64,000 bases of DNA, taken from assembly GCF_020520425.1 (NCBI RefSeq), contig NC_079487.1, positions 125,696,385 to 125,760,384 on the forward strand. Direction: 5' to 3'. The notes beneath the pieces were generated by a model. It was not told where the DNA came from, ran no database searches, and worked only from the letters and a program-made list of their open reading frames with translations. Each line of letters opens with the position of its first letter. Position 1 is the first letter of the stretch. Source of the DNA: Spinacia oleracea. Its lineage: Eukaryota > Streptophyta > Magnoliopsida > Caryophyllales > Amaranthaceae. Below are positions 13,301 through 25,638 of the stretch, piece by piece. The position numbers were made by a program, and so were the translations under genes.

Positions 13301-15561
13301 TTGTAAAATTTATTTATATACTTCGTATTATAAATGTGAAAACTTGTTGGTTTTCAGGTGGCTGGGAACTTGGTGGTGATAAATCTTTCGAGCTGCTACA
13401 GCCTAACTGATCTTCCTGACATTTCTAGACATAGACATTTGAAGAAACTCACACTTGAGCGTTGTATAGGATTGACTAAAATTCATGATTCAGTTGGAAA
13501 CATGAGTTCTCTAGTTCACTTGAACCTAAGAGATTGCACAAAGTTGGTTGAGTTTCCAAGAGATGTGACGGGGATGAAAGGCCTCAAGGAGTTGATCCTA
13601 TCTAATTGCTCAGAATTCAAAGGACTACCAAACGATGTTCGCAGCATGAAGTCTTTGATCCAACTACATCTTGATGGAACATCAATAACTGATCTGCCTT
13701 CATATTTATTTCACCTTACACAGCTTCAAGAGCTTAATCTGCATAGTTGTTCCATGATAACAAGTCTGCCTAAGGAGATAGGCTCTTTAACTTGTCTAAA
13801 AAAGTTATCTCTATCTCATACTAATGTTGAAGAGTTACCTGATTCTCTTGGATACTTGACAAGTCTTGAGAAACTAGATTTAATACATTGTTCCTCGCTT
13901 ACAGTTCTTCCTGAGTCGGTGGGAAAGATGAAGTCTTTGACTGAGCTGATCCTTAATAGCAGTTCGATCCAGAAACTTCCTGCATCTATTTGTTCACTAT
14001 CCTATCTTAAAGTGTTATCACTTGCAGGATGCTCTTCTCTTGTCAAGCTTCCTATTTCAGTAAAAGGATTATCTTCTCTTGTGAATCTGGATCTAAGTGA
14101 TACCCCGATAAAAGCATTGCCAGATGATATATGTTCCTTGAAATTTATTGAGAAGATCCAGATGACTGATTGCAAATTCCTTGAAAAACTACCAGAATCA
14201 ATCGGGAATATGTCAAATCTTACTACCCTCATTGTTCAAGGTGCTGAGTTAACACACCTTCCAAAGTCCATAGGGGATTTGGAAAATCTTAGGTTGTTAA
14301 ACTTGAATAACTGTCAAAAGCTAAGCAGCCTACCTGATTCTATTGGATCATTGAGGTCATTGCTTACATTAATGATGCAGGAAACTGGTGTGACCTGTTT
14401 GCCTGAAACATTTGGGTCGCTTCATGAATTAAGGGTATTGAAAATGAAGAAGTCGTCGTCCAATGAACTTGCAAGGCTTAGTCAACTTCCTGCTTCTTTC
14501 AGCAAGCTTTCGAATTTGGAAGAATTCGATGCTCAGGCATGCGGAATCAGTGGTCAGATAAATGATGATTTTGACAAGTTATCCAAGTTGCAGATATTGA
14601 ACCTTGGTTACAATAATTTCCACAGCCTTCCTTCCACATTGGAGGGCCTTTGTGTTCTAAAGAAGCTAATACTACGGCAATGCGTAGAGCTGAGGTCTCT
14701 GCCTTTACTTCCTTCAACTTTAGTGGAACTAAATGCTGCAGATTGTCATCAACTAGTGAGTATACACGACCTCTCTAATCTTGGGAGATTACAAGAACTA
14801 CGACTTGCAAATTGCAACAAAGTGGTGGATGTTCCAGGTCTTGAATGTTTGAAGTCTTTGAGATGGTTGTTTATGGGGGGCTGTAATAATGCTATTGCAT
14901 CAGCTGTTCGGGGTAGACTAAGCAAGGTACTAGTTTCCTAATTTTCCTTTCTTTTTCAATTAAGTTGCGTTAAAGTAAGGCGTTAAATGATATACCAAAG
15001 GAGTAAAAAGAGTTGCATATATTAACATTTGTTCCTGATCTGCAGGAATCTTTGAGGAAGTTGAACAATTTGAGTGTTCCAGGGAGTGAAATTCCAGACT
15101 GGTTTTCTCAAACAGCTGTGAATTTTGTAAATCATCCAAACCTTGCAATAAAAAATGTGATAGTTGGTGTTGTGCTCTCTGTGGATATCCAAGTATTAGA
15201 TGACATACGAGCTAAATTACCAGCAATCGTTGATATTCAGGCTAGTATTTTCAGACACGGAACATGGATTTTCCGTACCACACTCTACTTATTGGGAGTC
15301 CCATGTACACAAGAAGATCAGCTCTATCTGTGCAGACACAAGGCATACAATCCCTTGGTTAGTTTATTAGAAGTAGGCGATATAATACAGGTAGAGTGGA
15401 AGTCAGGACCAGTTGATGGGATTCAGCTAAGAAGTTGGGGAATCCATCTTGTTTATGAAAATGATGATGATTTTGAAGGAAATGAGGATTCACTGTCATT
15501 GGTGGACAGCCAGCAGTCTGTATCACAGAAGCTGGTCAAGTTTTTACGCTCCACGGATTAA
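10316..15561 (+). CDS. TIR-NBS-LRR (TNL) immune receptor with C-JID
   Basis: Intracellular immune receptor; TNL TIR domains act as NADases after effector recognition. Five exons join in frame: 10316-10854, 11538-12630, 12737-13156, 13358-14926, 15046-15561 (1,378 aa). TIR about 34-170 (DVFLSFRGEDTR; WCLHEL with the putative catalytic Glu109; PVFYDVDPSD). NB-ARC about 190-540: P-loop GTPGIGKTT 237-245, kinase-2 VLDD 314-317, GLPLAL 398-403, MHD 504-506. LRRs about 600-1200, many of the form LPDSIGxLxxLxxLxL. Exon 5 encodes the C-terminal jelly-roll (LSVPGSEIPDWFSQ). The one-domain-per-exon layout is the classic TNL arrangement. No stop or frameshift interrupts the joined frame, so it looks functional. 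Oddity: the TIR helix-A SH pair (FTSHL) reads FTMPL (Met52-Pro53). The specificity is unknown. Confidence 0.93.
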
Positions 15562-16433
15562 TATATGATGACAGAATTTTCTGCAGTTGTATTTGCAGCG
15601 CGCAAGGTAACTTATATCCTTTATGTAATGGTGGAAGAATGAGTATGTTATGATTTATGAACATGATACGAGCTAGATTTATTCACCTATATATGCATGA
15701 TTTATTCGTTTGAATTTCTCTGAAAGATACGTGACAAAACATGATAAAAAGTAATTCTTTTAAGGTTGATTTTCATTGAACCATTTATGAATGATGTAGC
15801 ATATTTCTAATAGAAACGGATTTGTCTTTGCACTTTATGTATTATTGTAAGCTCAACTCTTGTTTCCATAATCTTCCTAGCATAGTAGTAATTAATCAAT
15901 CTATCAGAATCAGGATTTTGCAGGATTATGCCCATAATCTGCTCATCAGTCCATAGATTATGTACTGAGTGTGCCATTATAAATCTACCATGTGTTCTAG
16001 AGACGAGGACATCAAGATGGTTGTGGGCCGGACCAGGCCGGTGTTGTGCCGAACCGGGCCAAAAAGTTCAAAACAGGGTCAGGCGCATGGGCCATCGTGC
16101 TTAAGCATCATTTTACTAAATTTGGCGTGTTTTGTCGTTGTCCTTATCATGTTTTTTTCAAAAGAAATGCGGCATAAGTCAGACCCACAACTTTGTACTC
16201 GTGTCGGATCGTGTTTTTTTTCGTGCCCATGCCGAGGCGGGCCTTTTTAGTGTTGTGTCGGGCTTGGCAAACTTGACAGATTCCGTTAAGAGGTGGTGAT
16301 TTTGAAAATGTTTATATTTTTAAGGTGATGATTTAAAATACGAAACTTATAAAGTGATAATTACCGAAAAAAACATCCTTACTTTATTCTTTATCGACTT
16401 ATTCGATATAATTGCGATTTGTTTATTTATTTA
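15562..16433. other. TNL 3' flank and spacer
   Basis: Contains the presumed TNL 3' UTR. At 16010-16265 lies a locally GC-rich stretch rich in GGGCC/CCGG words, probably an old transposon end. No gene is supported. Confidence 0.45.
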
Positions 16434-17090
16434 CTAGCTTTTAGCCCGTGCGATGCACGGATTCTATTAAATTGTTAAGTTAAAATAAAACTACTATATA
16501 TATACCAACTGCTATATTTATATATTAGATTAGATTATTTTTTATTTTGGATTGAATTTCATTTTAGATTTATTTTTTAATTATTAGAGTATTTGACTTT
16601 GGATGAAATTTTTTATGCGTAATATTAATAATTAATTAATAATAATATCTACGTGGTGCCTAATTATTTATCTACGTGACACTTGACTTTTTTAATTCAA
16701 AAATAATTTCAAAATATTATTTTTCATTGGCCAAAAGCATTAGATTTCATACGTGGCTAATATTGGATTAGTGTTTGATTTTAGATTGAATTTTATTTTA
16801 GATTAGTGTTTGATTTTGGATGAATTTTATTTTAGATTTATTTTTTAATTATTAGAGTGTTTGATTTTGGATGGAGTTGTATATATTAATAATTAATTAA
16901 TTAAAATATCTATGTTCCACCTGATTAATTATCTATGTGGCACTTGATTTTTTTAATTCAAAAATAAATTAGAAATCTTATTTTTCATGGCCGAAATCAA
17001 TAGTAATCCTAGGTGGCGCTCTATTATTTCAGCAAGCCGGCGACCTTCACATGTGTTCTTCTCCAGCTATTTTTTCTGCTTTAATTGTAA
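16434..17090 (-). mobile_element. Helitron copy 1, minus strand
   Basis: Starts at 16434 with CTAG, then the plus-strand view of the hairpin CCGTGCGATGCACGG, so the 3' end is here on the minus strand with host A at 16433. The body matches 17091-18057 up to about 17030 (CCTAGGTGGCG..TTTCAG), then diverges. It is abutted by copy 2, so its own 5' end is not defined. Confidence 0.65.
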
Positions 17091-18057
17091 CTAGATTTTA
17101 GCCCGTGCGATGCACGGTTTCTATTAAATTGTTACGTTAAAATAAAACTCCTACATATATCAACTGCTATATTTTATATATTAGATTAAATTGCTTTTTT
17201 TTATTATTTTGGATTGAATTTCATTTTAGATTTATTTTTTAATTATTATAGTGTTTGATTTTGGATGAAATTGTATATAAGAAATATTAATAATTATTTA
17301 ATAAAAATATTTACGTGGCAACTAATTATTTATCTACGTGGTATTCGACTTTTTAATTCAAAAATAATTTTGAAGTCTTATTTTTCATTGGCTGAAACCA
17401 TTAGATTTCCTACGTGGCACTCTAATATTGGATTAATGTTTGTTTTTGGATTGAATTTTATTTTAGATTAGTGTTTGAATTTGGATGCACTACAAAAATT
17501 TGTATCTTTAACGACAACCTAATTACGACGGGTCAAAAATCCCGTCGTAAAAGCCTTTTGCGACGGGGCTAACAACCAAACAATGACGGGAATAACCGTC
17601 GCAAAATGTCTTTTACGACGGGTTAACGACGGGATTTTCTATTAACGACGGCCCCTTTTATGACGGGTTCGCGACAGGAAATTAATCAACGATTATTGGC
17701 CTTTCGCGACGGGATTTCCCGTCGTTAATAGTACAATTTCTTGTAGTGATGAATTTTATTTTAGATTTATTTTTTTAATTATTAGAGCGTTTGATCGATT
17801 TTGGATGGAAGTGTATATATTAGTAATTATTTTTTAATTATTAGAGCGCTTGATTTTGGATGGAATGTATATATTAGTAATTAATTAATTAATTTAAATA
17901 TCTACGTGGCACCTAATTAATTATCTACGTGACACTCGATTTTTTTAATTCAAAAATAAATTAGAAATCTTATTTTTCATTGGCTGAAAGCATTAGTAAT
18001 CCTAGGTGGCGATCTAATAATTCAGAAAATATGCCTCCTTTATATATGTATATTAGA
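17091..18057 (-). mobile_element. Helitron copy 2, minus strand, both ends visible
   Basis: A non-autonomous Helitron of 967 bp. On the minus strand it begins TCTAATATACATATAT at 18057 (host A before) and ends with hairpin CCGTGCATCGCACGG, then CTAG at 17091 (host T after). No Rep/helicase coding is present. A CACTA MITE sits inside (17488-17748). Confidence 0.75.
17488..17748. mobile_element. CACTA-type MITE (261 bp)
   Basis: Ends CACTACAAAAATTTGTA and TACAATTTCTTGTAGTG with a perfect 3-bp duplication ATG at 17485-17487 and 17749-17751. The interior is rich in GACGGG/CCCGTC words in both orientations (AACGACGGGATT, CCCGTCGTTAA), so the whole element is near-palindromic. It is inserted in Helitron copy 2. 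A sister copy in opposite orientation is at 22714-22992. Confidence 0.88.
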
Positions 18058-19189
18058 TTCGCTGTTGAATTGGAATGTGGACATTGCTGGATTGAGTTTT
18101 TGGAATTTAGGTGTGTGACGTTAGCAGAGGAGCAACAAAACTGCAACTGTAAGAGCACGTACATTGGTTGACTTTTCATTTCCAAGTTCATTATTTTATT
18201 TCACTGGTTTACTTGTATAACTTTTCTTTTCTTGAATAAAAAAAACCTTTACTTTTCTTATTTTTATTGAACATAATACAAATTTTGGTTCTGTAATTAT
18301 TTTATTTTTAAAAGTAATGCCTTCAAAGATAATTAATTATCAGTTTTTTATTTAAAAAATATTGAAATAAGTTGAAGGAAAAATTAAAAAAATATAGGAT
18401 ATAAGATGGGTAAATATAATAAGGATAAAAAATCCATTTGAGTGAACCAAACTATACATATTGGACATTGAATCCATTCCGTTAGTAAACCAAACATTTT
18501 TACGTTAGTATAGGGTTTAGAATCCATTCCTCCAAGGTATGGATCACCATACCATTCCATTTTTACGAACCAAACGATCCCTTAGATTGGTACCTTAATT
18601 AGCTAGCCGGATCACGTGTGTGGATCAACGGCTCAACGTGCATAATCCGGCTAAGGTATCACTGATTTTTCAACAATAAAGTTCTATAGAAGTATTAAAT
18701 ATCTTAGGATATTTATTTTTTATACGTATTATAAGGTTGGCTATCAGAAAAAAAAAGTCAATTACAAAGTAGCTTTTGATAAATTTTCATTGTTTCTCCA
18801 AAAAGTTTTTCATATATACTCCGTACTATTTTTCATTGTTTTTAAATTGCTACATCAATGGTCGATTCTTAGTACAATATGAAAGCAAAGACTTTATGGA
18901 TGGGATGGTAAGCAACAAAGGACACACCTGGTTTCTTTCTTAAATTAGTAAAGATGGAGACCATACCACATTTTAATCTAGTACTTCGTATATTAAAAGT
19001 TGGCATAGTTCTGGCGAACTTGAATACTCCCTCTTTATTTTTATTTTTATTTTTGCTTCTCTTTTGTTAATGTATTCAATTATAGTACACTCTTTTTTGA
19101 TGTGAGTTAAGGTGCGTTATATTCAACTTATATGACTTGAACTTATCTGATCCTGAATTTATCTGAACTTTTGTGGAACTTCTTTGAAC
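18058..19189. other. intergenic spacer
   Basis: AT-rich. Around 18440-18590 several GAATCCATTCC and AACCAAAC words with CGAACCAAACGATCCC suggest a degenerate MITE end; no pair of ends was matched. No gene was found. Confidence 0.4.
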
Positions 19190-19366
19190 TTAATAATAAT
19201 AATAATAGTAAAAATATTAATAAAAAAAATAGTAAATAAATAATAATAAAATAATAATTAATAAAAAATAATAATAATTAGGAGTAATAACAATAATAAA
19301 TAAATAAATAAAAATAATAAATAAAAATAAAAATAAATAATACTCCTGATAATACTTAAAATAATA

Positions 19367-19406
<40 letters not shown>

Positions 19407-19435
19407 TATATTAAAAATAATAATATTATTATTAT
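19190..19435. repeat. AAT/ATT-rich microsatellite region
   Basis: About 245 bp composed almost entirely of TAA/AATA units, including an uninterrupted run of AAT repeats near 19370-19402. It is followed by several CTTATCTGAACTTATTG words also present around 22600-22700 and 23060-23160. Confidence 0.85.
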
Positions 19436-19621
19436 TGAAAATTATTGGCACTTATCTGAACTTATTGAAATTTATTGGAAGTTGTTGGAACTTATCTGAA
19501 CTCCTATGAACTTATTTTTTTTAAGGTGAATAAAGTATAGGACATGAAACTTATTTTTTTAAGGTGAATAAAGTGCCCCCTTAGTATGTGTAAGAAAAAG
19601 GTGGAAAAGCAGTAAAATGTA

Positions 19622-20145
19622 CTCTCCTCCCTCCGTTCTTTTTAGTCGCATAACTTTGACTTTGTCATTTTTTATATACTAAGTTTGACTTGAATTTTTT
19701 TACCATCAAATACGACCTCCGTTTCATTAAGTGTTCTTTACGCTATGAAAAATGTGTCAAACATTCAAAACTTTGACCATAAATTCTCACTATTATATCT
19801 ATCAAAAATTATCATGAGATATCGTGTTATATTCTTTTCGAAATGTATTTTATAAATATCAACTTTTATATTTTTTTCCATACAGAATTGAATGTATTAA
19901 CGGTCAAACATTGCACCGGAGTCCTTGCAAATAGTAAGTATCTTTTTGAAACGAAGGTAGTAGTAATTACAGAGTAAATGTTATTATGTAAAATATTGTT
20001 GGATTAGTCACAAACATATTTTATTAATATCAACTTTTCATAATTTTTACTAATACAGAATTAGAGATATTTAATGGTCGCAAATGATAATTTGACAAGT
20101 GCACGTGTCAATTCAAGTGATGCAAGTAAAAAACAGACGGAGTGG
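19622..20145. mobile_element. Stowaway-like MITE split by a second MITE
   Basis: Outer element: degenerate ends CTCCCTCCGTTCTTTTT and AAAAAACAGACGGAGTGG flanked by TA. Its middle is interrupted by a second Tc1/mariner-type MITE at 19713-19960 (CGACCTCCGTTTC and GAAACGAAGGTAG, flanked by TA). Related sequences (AATATCAACTTTTNATAATTTTTA) occur in both and again near 37590, so these are relatives within one superfamily. Confidence 0.6.
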
Positions 20146-21480
20146 TAAAGTATTGGACTATTGGGTAATAATGAGTAAAGTAGGAGATAGTAAATGATGG
20201 AAATGTGTAATAGGTAGAAGATGTAAGATGATAAAATATGTATACCTAAAATAAAACAAAATAGAAGTGGCCGGGTAGAAAAAAAAAAAAAAAAAAACAC
20301 CCCTTTTAAAAAGTGGGTAAAAAAGCCTAAAAAGGGATCGGTTGGTCCATGTAATCATGCTAATTAAAGTTTTGCTTGGTTGAACATTAGTTTCAGATTG
20401 AGGATTTGAGGGTAATGTCTTTTAGGTCTTCTATGTACATCAAATCATAAAAAGAAAGTAACTTATTGCTAATTATATCACTACAACAATTAATGCAAAT
20501 AAGAGTACGAATGCGCTTAGAAGAAAACTTTTATGTGAGTTGGAATTAACTATTCCTCATTGAAAAAGAGGAGAGAAAGATTAACATATAAAATTGGTGT
20601 GGTTGCTCAGTAACATAGGAGTTTTGATAATCACATGAATAGTGCTGCTTATTTTTATTTTTTTTAATACAAATATGACGATTGTATTAAAAATGCCTTA
20701 ACCTAAGGTTCGGTACAAAAGCAGCCTCCTAACATAAGGGACAAAATATCATGATAAACCATTAACCATACCACCCATGTCCAATTTGATTTCCTTTTGT
20801 TTTCATGGAGGAGGAGACACCGTCTCCAAATCCTAATGTATCTACACAATAAGCATGGTGCACCAAAATAACATTACACACAAGCAAAAGAACATGACCT
20901 TGAAACAGAAGAACATGAGATATATTATTTCACGTTTGTGTTCCACCCTTCCAAACAACATTTGTATGTTTTAACAACTGAAAATTTACCAAGCAATGTC
21001 TTGGCCTAGTGGAAATTAATGATTCTACCTTAAGACGGAATTTTGGCAAATTCATTACAAATTTGAGACAAAAATTTTGAAACTCCATAAACAATCCCAT
21101 TTCAATTTTAATTTAGAGACAAAATTTTAGTAATCAGTCTCAAATTTGAGATGCTTATAGTATCCGTCTCAAAACCCATCTTTAGTAATTCATAATTTTG
21201 TAGTGCTTCCAACGAAAAAGGTTTGGGGTTCAATCCTACTAGAGACACTTTGAGGGAGGGTTCCCCTTATCATTCCTCTCCCTTTCAAAGTATCTATCCT
21301 GCTAATCCAGACGGATTGACCTGTGTTGAGTTCGGATCCGATATGACATTTCATCTTATCCTAAAAATTCAAAAAAGGTAAAGTATAACTGATGTTTTAG
21401 GTTTGAGGAAGCTTCCTGGAACTCTGGAAGGTATGACTTTCCCTAGTTTCTTATGTATTGTCGTTGGCTTGTTGGCATGT
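20146..21480. other. spacer with SINE-like and unclassified repeat fragments
   Basis: No gene. At 20998-21012 the box-A-like start GTCTTGGCCTAGTGG of the SINE seen at 29622 recurs, then is cut by about 190 bp of ATTTGAGACAAAATTTT-type repeat ending in TTGTAGTG; a box-B-like GGGGTTCAATCC follows at 21218. This looks like another interrupted SINE but is too degraded to bound. Confidence 0.4.
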
Positions 21481-22432
21481 AAAGGGGTGTGTAAGGTCCG
21501 GTCCGGACTTGAACCGGACCAGAACAAACTGAAAGATTTCAGTCTGACCTCTGGGTCTTTGAAAAACTACGATTTCGAGTTTCTGGTCCGGTTCGGGTAA
21601 AACCCATATAATTCCGGCCAGTCCAGACCGGTAACCCGATTCATTAATAAAAATAAAAGTATAATAGAATATTTTGTAGTTAATTATGTACAGTAATATG
21701 TTAATCATCTAGATACTTCCTTTATCCCTTAATACTCGTGCCGTTTTGACTTTTTGACTATTCACATAATTTACTTTCACCATATTTTATTTCTATTATA
21801 TGAAAATAAATGTTAGTATATAATATATTGTTGGCTTCATCTTAATATATATTTTCAAAATATTAATTGTTTTATAAATTTTTATAATATGTAGTTAAAG
21901 ATATTGGTGATCAAAGTTGTGCATTGACAAACGTGTCCAGTCAAAGCGGTGCGAGTATTAAAGAATGGAGAGGGTAACTTACACGAAGTACGTTATTCGA
22001 TTGATTTCTTGAATATGAGTACTGATGAGTAATGCTTTTGGAAATAAAATCTACGTACCTATATAGGATAAGACCAAAAACCACCGTAGAACTCTGTACC
22101 ATCATCAGTTCATCACATTATAAAGTAATCAATTAATGTAGTAGCTTAGATGGAAAAATATACGGAGTATGAGTTGGGTAACGCATTGGCGCATAAACAC
22201 AAAAGATATACGAATAAAATACTTAGTATTGAATTTCTTAAAATAAAATAAAATACTTCGTATTAAAAACCTAAAAAAGTGTCAAAAGTTACATAAAAGC
22301 CGGTCCAAATAGATCCAACATCGGACCTGAAGAATTCGGTCCGGTCTTCAGTCCATAAAAAATTAAAATTTGTCTTCCGGTCCAATTGGTTCCGATCAAG
22401 TTTGATCCGGTTTTGGATCCGTACACAAACCT
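21481..22432. mobile_element. possible hAT-like element
   Basis: The left end AAGGGGTGTGTAAGGTCCGG and the right end (reverse complement CTAGGTTTGTGTACGGATCC) resemble hAT termini. Several GGTCCGG/CCGGACC words lie just inside both ends. The flanks TGGCATGT and CCGCATGT agree at 6 of 8 positions, compatible with an aged 8-bp duplication. A Stowaway-like MITE appears nested at about 21716-21976. No transposase is visible. Assignment is tentative. Confidence 0.4.
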
Positions 22433-22713
22433 AGCCGCATGTTTGTGCAATAAGAATTTACCCTTTTTTTTTTAATGCAAAGCAAAGATTAGCATTAATA
22501 AGATAAAGTTTACCGTTTTAGTGATCCCCCCAAATGCCTTAGATGATTATAGCTAAAGTATTCGGCTAATAAGTGCAACTATTTATATTATATTTTAATT
22601 ATATTTGTCTTATTTTGTCTGAACTTATATTATACTTCGTATGAACTTAAATTAACTTATTTGAACTTAACTTAACTTATCTAAACTTATTCTATCTGAA
22701 AAAAATAAATTAT

Positions 22714-22992
22714 CACTACAAGAAATTGTACTATTAACGACGGGAAATCCCGTCGCGAAAGGCCAATAATCGTTGATTAACGACGGGATTTCCTGTCGCG
22801 AACCTGTCATAAAAGGGGGCCGTCGTTAATGAAAATCCCGTCGTAAATCCGTCGTAAAGCCGTCGTAAAAGACATTTGCGACGCCTATTCCCGTCATTGT
22901 TTGGTTGTTAGCCCCGTCGCAAAAGGCTTTTGCGACGGGATTTTTGACCCGTCGTAATTAGGTTGTCGTTAAAGGTACAAATTCTTATAGTG
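22714..22992. mobile_element. CACTA-type MITE, second copy (279 bp)
   Basis: Ends CACTACAAGAAATTGTAC and TACAAATTCTTATAGTG, flanked by TAT at 22711-22713 and 22993-22995. It is the inverted sister of 17488-17748, with the same GACGGG/CCCGTC-rich interior, and could fold end to end. Confidence 0.87.
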
Positions 22993-22995
22993 TAT

Positions 22996-24200
22996 TTTGT
23001 CATTTTGTGTAAAATAAACTTATTTGTGGGTGAAAATGTATGAAAAAAACTTATTTTTTCTGAACTTATCTTAACTTCAATTATTTGAACTTATATGAAC
23101 TTAACTGATTTTTCCTGAACTTATTTTGTATAGAATAAGTCAAATAAGTTGAACTGAACATAGTCTAAGAATTTAACTATTCTGCTCACAAGTGCAACTA
23201 TTTGTATTACACGAAGTAACCATTTGTGGAATATTACATTTCATAACTAATTTAGATAATAATTTAATGTACTATTTGGCTCATAAGTCAGAGTCTTTGT
23301 ATTGCTTTAACTAATTTGTATAAGAAATTAACTATTCGACTTATAAGTGCAACTATTTGTATTTTACTTTAACTATTTTGTTGTTTTTTTAAATTAGTTA
23401 AATTAGTTATATTAATTTAGTTAGTACTTGAAAAAAAAATGATCTCAGGATGACGGCAGCATGCGCCATAATACACCCGTCTCCCATGAATTGAAAGTTT
23501 CTTTATTCGAAATTAGTTGACTGAGATATATAGAATGTTAATTTCTTGTGCTTCAATGTCGTATTTTGATTTAATTTTTCTAATTAATATAAGTTGTAAA
23601 TTTGTAATGAAGATGGAGGATATAGGTAATTTATAAGGCTAGCTAGCCTGCTAGGTATATCAAGAAGTCAACCCCTCAAGTCCTCAAGCGCTCTCCTGTA
23701 AAATAGATCGAGGAGATATGATAACGAACATGATCTATTTTAATTTGCAGAATTATTCTGTATATTACAAATAATTAAAGTTCCCACAATTTAAATATTT
23801 TTTTGCCACCAAGGCAAAATAAAATACAAATGACGAAGGTGATCGATAACCTATTGTGCATGTATCATTACACTTAACCACTAGATACAAGATTTCATTA
23901 ATGGATTCCGCAATTTTTAAATGTGATTGTTTACCAATCAAACTAAGCGGTAAGTATTTGTCACATCGGTCCATGACAATATGACTTGTATAGTTGATTA
24001 GTTGTATACTTGATTGCCAACTTAACTTTGCAACAACACAATTTTGTCATACTATCTTGATTAAAATTAAAGTAACTAATAATAGACCAATCGAATTACA
24101 TACACCTTCATGATTCTTTACGTCGTCTGGTGGTCCTAACTCCTAAATAGCTCAAATGGTTGTATTCTTCAAGTTTAATTAGCGTACGTTGGCTTTAGTT
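22996..24200. other. intergenic spacer upstream of peroxidase
   Basis: AT-rich, with repeated TGAACTTA and CAACTATTTGTATT words near 23040-23360 that appear to be local low-complexity duplication. No gene or bounded element was recognised. Confidence 0.45.
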
Positions 24201-24201
24201 T

Positions 24202-24209
24202 TATAAATA
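24202..24209 (+). promoter_or_regulatory. putative TATA box of the peroxidase gene
   Basis: TATAAATA lies 84 bp upstream of the peroxidase ATG. Initiation some 30 bp downstream would give a short A-rich leader of about 55-60 nt. Position and consensus only. Confidence 0.55.
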
Positions 24210-24292
24210 ACCAAGACGTCCATTAAACCATTCTAAACTTACTCAAGATAGTACAACATTACAAGAAAAAAAAATAAAAAAAAATACACACA

Positions 24293-25638
24293 ATGAGGCT
24301 CGGATCACTTTCGTCGATGCTCCCCCTTGGGTTCGTCCTAATGACCTTTATTAGTCATTGTTATGGACATGACCTAAGAGTCGGGTTTTACGATGGCAAG
24401 TGTGGGGGACAGGACATCGAAAAATTAATTTACGGGATAGTCAAGAAGAAGATCGCTAAGGATCCTGATGTCGTGTCAGATCTTACTCGTCTATTGTTCC
24501 ATGACTGCTTTGTTAGGGTATTTATGATACCAAATTGAAAATTTCTTAATTTTGCCAGTTTACGTACACCAAGTTCATGCATATATGTACGTACGCTAAT
24601 TTATTTTTGCATGTGCTAATTGATTAAATTTTATTAGGGTTGTGATGGATCGATTTTGCTGAAGGGAAATCATACTGAGCAAAAAGCACACATAAATAAA
24701 CATGTTGCTGGAATGGACGACATCGATGATATTAAGAAGGCCGTAGAGAAAGTTTGTCCAGGGGTTGTCTCTTGTACTGATGTCCTTGTTATGGCTGCTA
24801 GAGATGCTGGTTTCCTAGTAAGTTAATCACTAATTTAATTTACAAGTCTTGTTCTTATTTCTATGATCGATTGAGAAATTCTTAATGGTAACCTCGTCCT
24901 ATGGTGTTGTTACGCGTGAAGGCAGGAGGAAAACGGTACGACGTAGAGACGGGAAGACGAGATGGACGTGTGTCTTCAAGCAAAGAAGCAGAAGCAAGCC
25001 TTCCTCCTCCTACAATTCCCGTAAATAAAGCCATTCAAATGTTTGCTAAAAATGGACTTAATGAGCGTGAATTTGTTGTTCTTTTAGGTAACATGCATAA
25101 AACTCGAGCTTATTATCGTTCAACACTAATTAAGTAATTAACCATAGCACAGATTGATAGTCACATACATGCCAATTAGCTTAAGTTAATTACTATTCCT
25201 ATTCCTGTTGTTTTACCGTTTACAGGTGGACATACTGTTGGAACTGCACACTGCAACTCATTCAAGAATCGTTTGTATAACTTCAACAACACTCAAAAAC
25301 CAGACCCAACCATAAATTCAGCCCTTCTTCCACTGTTATGTAAAACGTGTCCTCTTCACAGTCAAAGCGAGAATGAGACGTTCCTAGACCATAATCCGAC
25401 TAGCCATTTCAAGATGGATAATGACTACTACAAGCAAATTGTAGCACACAACGGCACTCTAGAGATTGATCAAAACTTGGCAATAAATCCTTTAACTAGA
25501 GGAATTGTGGAGGAGCTAGCTAATAGTCCTGATCAATTTTTGAACGAATTTGGACCTGCGATGGTGAAAATGGCTAGGATCGGAGTCCTTACAGGAGACC
25601 GTGGGGAGATTAGAAAAACTTGCGCTTCCGTGAATTAA
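24293..25638 (+). CDS. secreted class III peroxidase
   Basis: Haem peroxidase of the plant cell wall/apoplast, using H2O2 to oxidise phenolics. Four exons join in frame: 24293-24517, 24638-24817, 24922-25087, 25226-25638 (327 aa, normal family length); introns are GT-AG at the usual class III positions. The signal peptide is about residues 1-25 (hydrophobic [16 protein letters not shown]). The distal haem site [14 protein letters not shown] spans the exon 1/2 junction. [14 protein letters not shown] replaces the common VSCADILALAARDA. The proximal site [10 protein letters not shown] spans the exon 3/4 junction. Conserved cysteines are in GKC, HDC, GCD, KVC, VSC, AHC and KTC. The start is chosen because it supplies the only signal peptide and follows a TATA box. 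The distal Arg (TRLLFHDCF) and both catalytic His are present, so it looks active; the substrate cannot be told. Confidence 0.92.

Noticed and set aside
15969-16250. 93-codon ORF in a CCGG-rich stretch after the TNL
   Set aside because: Composition resembles a transposon end; no protein motif.
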